From positions 1-23,562 of the forward strand of contig CAAEKQ010000081.1 in assembly GCA_900756575.1 (NCBI GenBank): 23,562 nucleotides of DNA, given 5' to 3'. Source of the DNA: an uncultured Oscillospiraceae bacterium (lineage in GTDB: Bacteria > Bacillota > Clostridia > Oscillospirales > Oscillospiraceae). This document shows positions 19,414 through 23,562 of this stretch, piece by piece (position 1 is the first letter of the stretch; each line of letters opens with the position of its first letter). The notes beneath the pieces were generated by a model. It had not been told where the DNA came from. It did no database searches and saw only the letters and a program-made list of their open reading frames with translations. Both the position numbers and the translations under genes were made by a program.

Positions 19414-22047
19414 ATGAAAGAACTGCCGAAGATTTATGACCCCCAGCAGGTGGAAGGCAGCATCTATGAGATGTGGCAGAAGGGCGGCTATTTCCATGCC
19501 AAAAAAGACCCGGACAAGAAGCCCTTTACCATCGTCATGCCCCCACCCAACGTCACCGGTCAGCTGCACATGGGCCACGCCATGGACTGCACCCTGCAGG
19601 ACATCCTCACCCGCTTTAAGCGGATGCAGGGCTACAGTGCCCTGTGGCTCCCGGGCTATGACCACGCCGGCATCGCCACCCAGATCAAGGTGGAGGAGGA
19701 GCTGCGGAAAGAGGGCCTGAGCCGCTATGACCTGGGCCGGGAGAAGTTCCTGGAGCGCGTCTGGCAGTGGAAGGAGCAGTACGGCGGCCGGATTGTGGAG
19801 CAGCAGAAGACCCTTGGCTCCTCCTGCGACTGGGAGCGCCACCGGTTCACCATGGACGAGGGCTGCTCCAAGGCTGTCCGCGAGGTGTTTGTAAACCTCT
19901 ATGAAAAGGGCTATATCTACAAGGGCAGCCGGATCATCAACTGGTGCCCCCACTGCCGCACCGCCCTGTCCGATGCCGAGGTAGAGTACGCCGAGAAGCC
20001 CGGCAAGCTGTGGCATCTCCGCTATCCCATCAAGGATCAGCCCGGCAAATATCTGGTGGTGGCAACCACCCGGCCTGAGACCATGATGGGCGATACCGGC
20101 GTGGCGGTGAACCCCAGTGATGAGCGCTACAAGGATCTGGTGGGCAAGACCTGCATTCTGCCCATTATGAACCGGGAGATTCCCATTGTGGCCGATGACT
20201 ATGTGGAAATGGACTTCGGCACCGGCTGCGTGAAGATGACCCCCGCCCACGACCCCAACGACTTTGAGGTGGGTCAGCGGCACAATCTGGAGATCATCCG
20301 CGTGATTGGCGATGACGGCAAGATCAATGCCCAGGGCGGCCCCTACGAGGGCATGGATCGCTATGCGTGCCGGAAAGCCGTGATTCACGATCTGGAGGAG
20401 CAGGGCTATCTCGAAAAGATCGAGGACTACACCCACAACGTCTCCACCTGCTACCGCTGCCATAATGACGTGGAGCCGCTGATTTCCGCCCAGTGGTTCG
20501 TCAAGATGGAACCCCTTGCCAAGGAGGCCATCCGGGTGGTGGAGGAAGGGGAGACCAAGTTCGTCCCCGAGCGGTTCACCAAGACGTACCTCAACTGGAT
20601 GGAGAACGTCCACGACTGGTGCATCTCCCGTCAGCTCTGGTGGGGCCATCAGATTCCCGCGTGGAAGTGCTCCGACTGCGGCGAATACACCGTTTCCCGG
20701 GAGGATCCCACCGAGTGCTGCCACTGCGGATCGAAGCATATCGTCCGGGAGGAAGACGTGCTGGACACCTGGTTCTCCTCCGCCCTGTGGCCCTTTGAAA
20801 CCCTTGGCTGGCCGGATAAAACCGAGGATCTCGACTACTTCTATCCCACCGACGTGCTGGTCACCGGCTACGACATCATCTTCTTCTGGGTGGCCAGAAT
20901 GATCTTCTCCGGCTGCGAGCAGATGAAGAAGCCGCCGTTCCACACCGTCCTGATTCACGGCCTGGTGCGGGACGACAAGGGCCGGAAAATGAGTAAGTCT
21001 CTGGGCAACGGCATCGACCCTCTGGAGATGGTAAAGCAGTACGGCGCCGACGCCCTGCGCATGAACATGATTACCGGCAACAGCCCCGGAAACGATATGC
21101 GCTTCTATGTGGAGCGGTGCGAGGCCATGCGGAACTTTGCCAATAAGATCTGGAACGCCAGCCGCTATGTGCTCATGAACCTGACCATCGACCAGCCCGG
21201 TCTGCCCGATACCGCCAAGCTGGAGCAGGAGGACAAGTGGATTCTCTCGAAGCTCAGCCGGCTGATCTCCGAGGTCACGGAGAACATGGACAAGTATGAG
21301 CTGGGCATTGCGGTGCAGAAGATCTACGACTTCATCTGGGACGACTACTGCGACTGGTATATTGAGCTGACCAAGTCCCGGCTGTATGCGGACAATCAGG
21401 AGAGCAAGACCGTGGCACAGCAGGTGCTGGTGTATGTGCTGGATCAGTTCCTACGGCTGCTGCATCCCTTTATGCCCTTTATCACCGAGGAGATTTGGCA
21501 GGCCATTCCCCATGAGGGCGAGAGCATTATGATTGCCCCCTGGCCCACCACCTCCGACGATCTGAACTTCCCCGCCGAGGAGGCCGCCATGGAGCAGATT
21601 ATGGCTGCCATTCGCGCGGTGCGGAACCGCCGGGCGGAGATGAACGTGCCCCCCAGCAAGAAGTCCACCCTGTATATCGTCACCGAGAACCAGAAGGTGT
21701 ATGGGCAGGGGCAGGCGTTCATTATGAAGCTGGCCTACTCTGACAATCTGATCGTCACCGGCACCGAGCCGGAGGGCGCGGAGGATATGGCCTCCTGCGT
21801 CACCCACGATGCAAAGCTCTATATGCCCATGGATCAGCTCATCGACTTTGAGAAGGAGCTTCAGCGCATCGAAAAGGAGCTGGGCAAGAACCGCAAGAGC
21901 CTGGAGGGCATCGAAAAGAAGCTCTCCAACCCCGGCTTCCTGGCCAAGGCGCCGGAGAACGTGGTTGCTGGCGAGAAGGAGAAGGCGGAAAAGCTCCATG
22001 CGATCATCGATCAGCTGGAGGAGAGCAAGAAGCGTCTACAGAAGTAA
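19414..22047 (+). CDS. valS: Valyl-tRNA synthetase
   Basis: This 877-residue class I synthetase charges tRNA-Val with valine in the cytoplasm. The catalytic signature PPPNVTGQLHMGHA puts HMGH at residues 52-55, and KMSKS is at 525-529. An editing domain lies between (with TTRPETMMGDTGVAVNP), followed by DWCISRQLWWGHQIPAW, typical of ValS. The C-terminal 70 residues form the charged coiled-coil tRNA arm. Length is standard. Of several in-frame ATGs, 19414 is chosen: the ATG nine bases... immediately after GAGGAG is too close to use, and earlier ones lie inside the T-box terminator. It is followed by folC in the same direction. Confidence 0.97.
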   Translation: MKELPKIYDPQQVEGSIYEMWQKGGYFHAKKDPDKKPFTIVMPPPNVTGQLHMGHAMDCTLQDILTRFKRMQGYSALWLPGYDHAGIATQIKVEEELRKEGLSRYDLGREKFLERVWQWKEQYGGRIVEQQKTLGSSCDWERHRFTMDEGCSKAVREVFVNLYEKGYIYKGSRIINWCPHCRTALSDAEVEYAEKPGKLWHLRYPIKDQPGKYLVVATTRPETMMGDTGVAVNPSDERYKDLVGKTCILPIMNREIPIVADDYVEMDFGTGCVKMTPAHDPNDFEVGQRHNLEIIRVIGDDGKINAQGGPYEGMDRYACRKAVIHDLEEQGYLEKIEDYTHNVSTCYRCHNDVEPLISAQWFVKMEPLAKEAIRVVEEGETKFVPERFTKTYLNWMENVHDWCISRQLWWGHQIPAWKCSDCGEYTVSREDPTECCHCGSKHIVREEDVLDTWFSSALWPFETLGWPDKTEDLDYFYPTDVLVTGYDIIFFWVARMIFSGCEQMKKPPFHTVLIHGLVRDDKGRKMSKSLGNGIDPLEMVKQYGADALRMNMITGNSPGNDMRFYVERCEAMRNFANKIWNASRYVLMNLTIDQPGLPDTAKLEQEDKWILSKLSRLISEVTENMDKYELGIAVQKIYDFIWDDYCDWYIELTKSRLYADNQESKTVAQQVLVYVLDQFLRLLHPFMPFITEEIWQAIPHEGESIMIAPWPTTSDDLNFPAEEAAMEQIMAAIRAVRNRRAEMNVPPSKKSTLYIVTENQKVYGQGQAFIMKLAYSDNLIVTGTEPEGAEDMASCVTHDAKLYMPMDQLIDFEKELQRIEKELGKNRKSLEGIEKKLSNPGFLAKAPENVVAGEKEKAEKLHAIIDQLEESKKRLQK

Positions 22048-22054
22048 TGAAATG

Positions 22055-22081
22055 GGCCCGCTGCCATTTTGGCGGCGGGCC
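22055..22081 (+). other. GC-rich hairpin between valS and folC
   Basis: GGCCCGCTGCCA (22055-22066) pairs with TGGCGGCGGGCC (22070-22081) through 12 pairs around a TTT loop, eight bases after the valS stop. No T-run follows, so it may be an RNA-processing or stability element, or a partial terminator tuning folC. Confidence 0.7.
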
Positions 22082-22106
22082 TGTAGTGTATGAGAAGGTG
22101 GAGATT

Positions 22107-23354
22107 ATGACATATGAAGAAGCACTGGCGGGCATCCACAGCCGCAGGACGTTTTCCGGCGGCGGGCCGACCTTAGACCGGATTCGCAGACTCATGGACG
22201 CGCTGGGAAATCCCCAGGAGCAGTTTCAGGTGGTGCATATCGCGGGCACCAACGGCAAGGGCAGCGTATCGGCCATGACGGCGGCGGCGCTCCGGGAATG
22301 CGGCTACCGGGTGGGGCTGTTTACCTCGCCCTATCTGGTGGAGTTCCGGGAGCGGATTCGGCTGGGCGGGGAAAATATCTCCGAAAAAGCGCTGATTTCT
22401 TGCTATGAAACGGTGATGAAAGCGGAAAAAAAGCTGGAATCCCAAGGGTTTGAGCCGGTGAACGAATTTGAGCTGGTGACGGCCATGGGCTTTCTGGCAT
22501 TCGCCCGGGCGAAGGTGGATTATGCGGTGCTGGAGGTAGGCTTGGGGGGACGAACCGACCCCACGAACCTGATTGCCCATCCTGCGGCCTGCTGCATCAC
22601 GTCCATTTCCCTGGATCACACGCAGATTTTGGGAGATACCCTGGAGAAAATCGCCGGGGAGAAGGCGGGAATCATCAAGCGGGGGGCGCCGGTCATCGTG
22701 GCCCGGCAGAAGCCCGAGGTGTACCGGGTGATTGCGGAAAAGGCGGAGGAAATGGGCGCGCCCCTGTATCCTGCGCCGGACGTGGAGCCGCTCCAGCAGG
22801 ACAAGCACGGAACGAAATTCCTGTGCGGGGGCAGGTCGCTGGAAATCCCGCTGCTGGGGGACTATCAGATGGAAAATGCGGCGGCGGCCTGGGAGATCGC
22901 CCGGGTGCTGGAGCTGCCGGAGGAGCAGGTAAAGCGGGCATTTTCTCAGGTTTCCTGGCCCGGACGGCTCCAGTATATTCCCGGGGTGCCGGACTATCTC
23001 ATCGACGCGGGGCATAATCCCGGGGGGATCGGGGCGCTGTGCAAGACGCTGAACGAACTGTTTGCGGATCGGAAGATCACGGCGGTTGTGAGTATGATGA
23101 AGGACAAGGACTATGAAGCCTGCATTCCGGAGGTCGCGAAGCTTGCAGAGCACGTGATCGGGTGCTCTGTGGGTCTGCCCAGGTCGCTCCGGCCGGAGGA
23201 GATTGCGAACACTGCCGGCGCTTATTGCAAGGCGGATTGGAGTGAGCGCTTTTCCGGGGCGATGGAGATGGCGAAGATGGATGAGGGGAATCTGATTGTG
23301 GTTTGCGGATCGGTGTTTGGAGCGGGAGAGGCGTTGAAGGTTTTGGGACTATAA
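22107..23354 (+). CDS. folC: Bifunctional folylpolyglutamate synthase / dihydrofolate synthase
   Basis: This 415-residue Mur-ligase-type enzyme adds glutamate to dihydropteroate or folates with ATP. Visible are the P-loop AGTNGKGS (residues 46-53), TSPYLVEFRERI, the metal/ATP region ISLDHTQILGDTLEKIAGEKAGIIK split across residues 170-195, PGRLQ, and DAGHNPGG in the C-terminal domain. The frame opens at 22047, but those 20 extra residues cross a hairpin and match nothing. ATG 22107, after AAGGTGG, is preferred. With a 59-base gap after valS and no promoter seen, it probably shares the T-box transcript. Valine-starvation control of a folate gene would then be incidental. The repeat units begin shortly after the stop, and no separate terminator was found. 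Confidence 0.9.
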   Translation: MTYEEALAGIHSRRTFSGGGPTLDRIRRLMDALGNPQEQFQVVHIAGTNGKGSVSAMTAAALRECGYRVGLFTSPYLVEFRERIRLGGENISEKALISCYETVMKAEKKLESQGFEPVNEFELVTAMGFLAFARAKVDYAVLEVGLGGRTDPTNLIAHPAACCITSISLDHTQILGDTLEKIAGEKAGIIKRGAPVIVARQKPEVYRVIAEKAEEMGAPLYPAPDVEPLQQDKHGTKFLCGGRSLEIPLLGDYQMENAAAAWEIARVLELPEEQVKRAFSQVSWPGRLQYIPGVPDYLIDAGHNPGGIGALCKTLNELFADRKITAVVSMMKDKDYEACIPEVAKLAEHVIGCSVGLPRSLRPEEIANTAGAYCKADWSERFSGAMEMAKMDEGNLIVVCGSVFGAGEALKVLGL

Positions 23355-23562
23355 TTAAGTTGGTGCGGGTTTACTGGCATTCTCTTTTCGGTAGGGCCTC
23401 CGGGGGCGTGGTCTTTTTATCTTACGTTTTTACCGGCATTGTCTTTTCGGTAGGGCCTCCGGCGGCCCCATCTTTCGTTGCACGACGAAAGATAGGGGAG
23501 AAAGGCGTGCCAAGGGGCTGCGGCCCCTTGAATCCCCAGGGGTTAATGTTTTAGTGTAAACC
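23355..23562 (+). repeat. Repeat element C (left part; runs off the window)
   Basis: It opens with a 59-bp-type unit (about 23370-23423), then a second that forms the outer part of a terminal repeat like those of A and B (about 23424-23511), with the 24-base palindrome at 23470-23493. GGGGCTGCGGCCCC and AATCCCCAGGGGTTAATG (23514-23550) match segment m3 in the orientation found in B. The right end is beyond the window. No gene is supported. Confidence 0.7.

Noticed and set aside
19228..20958. Minus-strand open frame opposite valS and its T-box
   Set aside because: It runs through the T-box and lacks family motifs. valS on the plus strand is unambiguous.

Overview
The window reads as chromosome of a Gram-positive anaerobe of the Clostridia, most likely an Oscillospiraceae-type gut bacterium (inference). 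The reasons are GC-rich genes with strong AGGAGG-type ribosome sites, a T-box leader on valS, S-layer homology (SLH) domains on an exported protein, and acetate kinase. No phage or plasmid genes were seen.

Layout. 1-457 is a non-coding leader with four back-to-back hairpins. 458-2158 is a solute-binding lipoprotein, converging on a small DUF3592-type membrane protein (2213-2680, minus). ackA (minus) and tmcAL (plus) diverge around 4044-4209. The non-coding repeat element A (about 5343-6164) separates them from a small metal-binding (HMA) protein and cysK. Repeat element B (7658-8303) lies between cysK and a large minus-strand operon. degV (minus), a structured-RNA candidate, a degraded repeat, a DUF308 membrane protein, a T-box-controlled valS and folC follow. 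A third repeat copy starts right after folC and runs off the window.

The most notable system is the minus-strand operon 16630->8360: an SLH-anchored exported protein with a Treponema Tp47-like region and a C-terminal FMN-binding domain; ApbE flavin transferase; a Gx/PF07456 membrane protein; a protein with four FMN-binding domains; a one-domain FMN-binding protein; and a NapH-like polyferredoxin membrane protein. The last five genes are joined by ATGA overlaps or a 1-bp gap. Six predicted covalent FMN sites (SGAT threonines) next to their own ApbE suggest an electron path from the membrane out through the cell wall to a wall-held terminal protein. The substrate of that terminal protein is unknown.

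The second notable item is a family of roughly 650-700-bp non-coding elements with terminal inverted repeats of about 95 bp. They have 59-bp periodic flanking units, hairpins that differ by compensating changes, and a core that lies in opposite orientation in copies A and B. They sit just after gene 3' ends.
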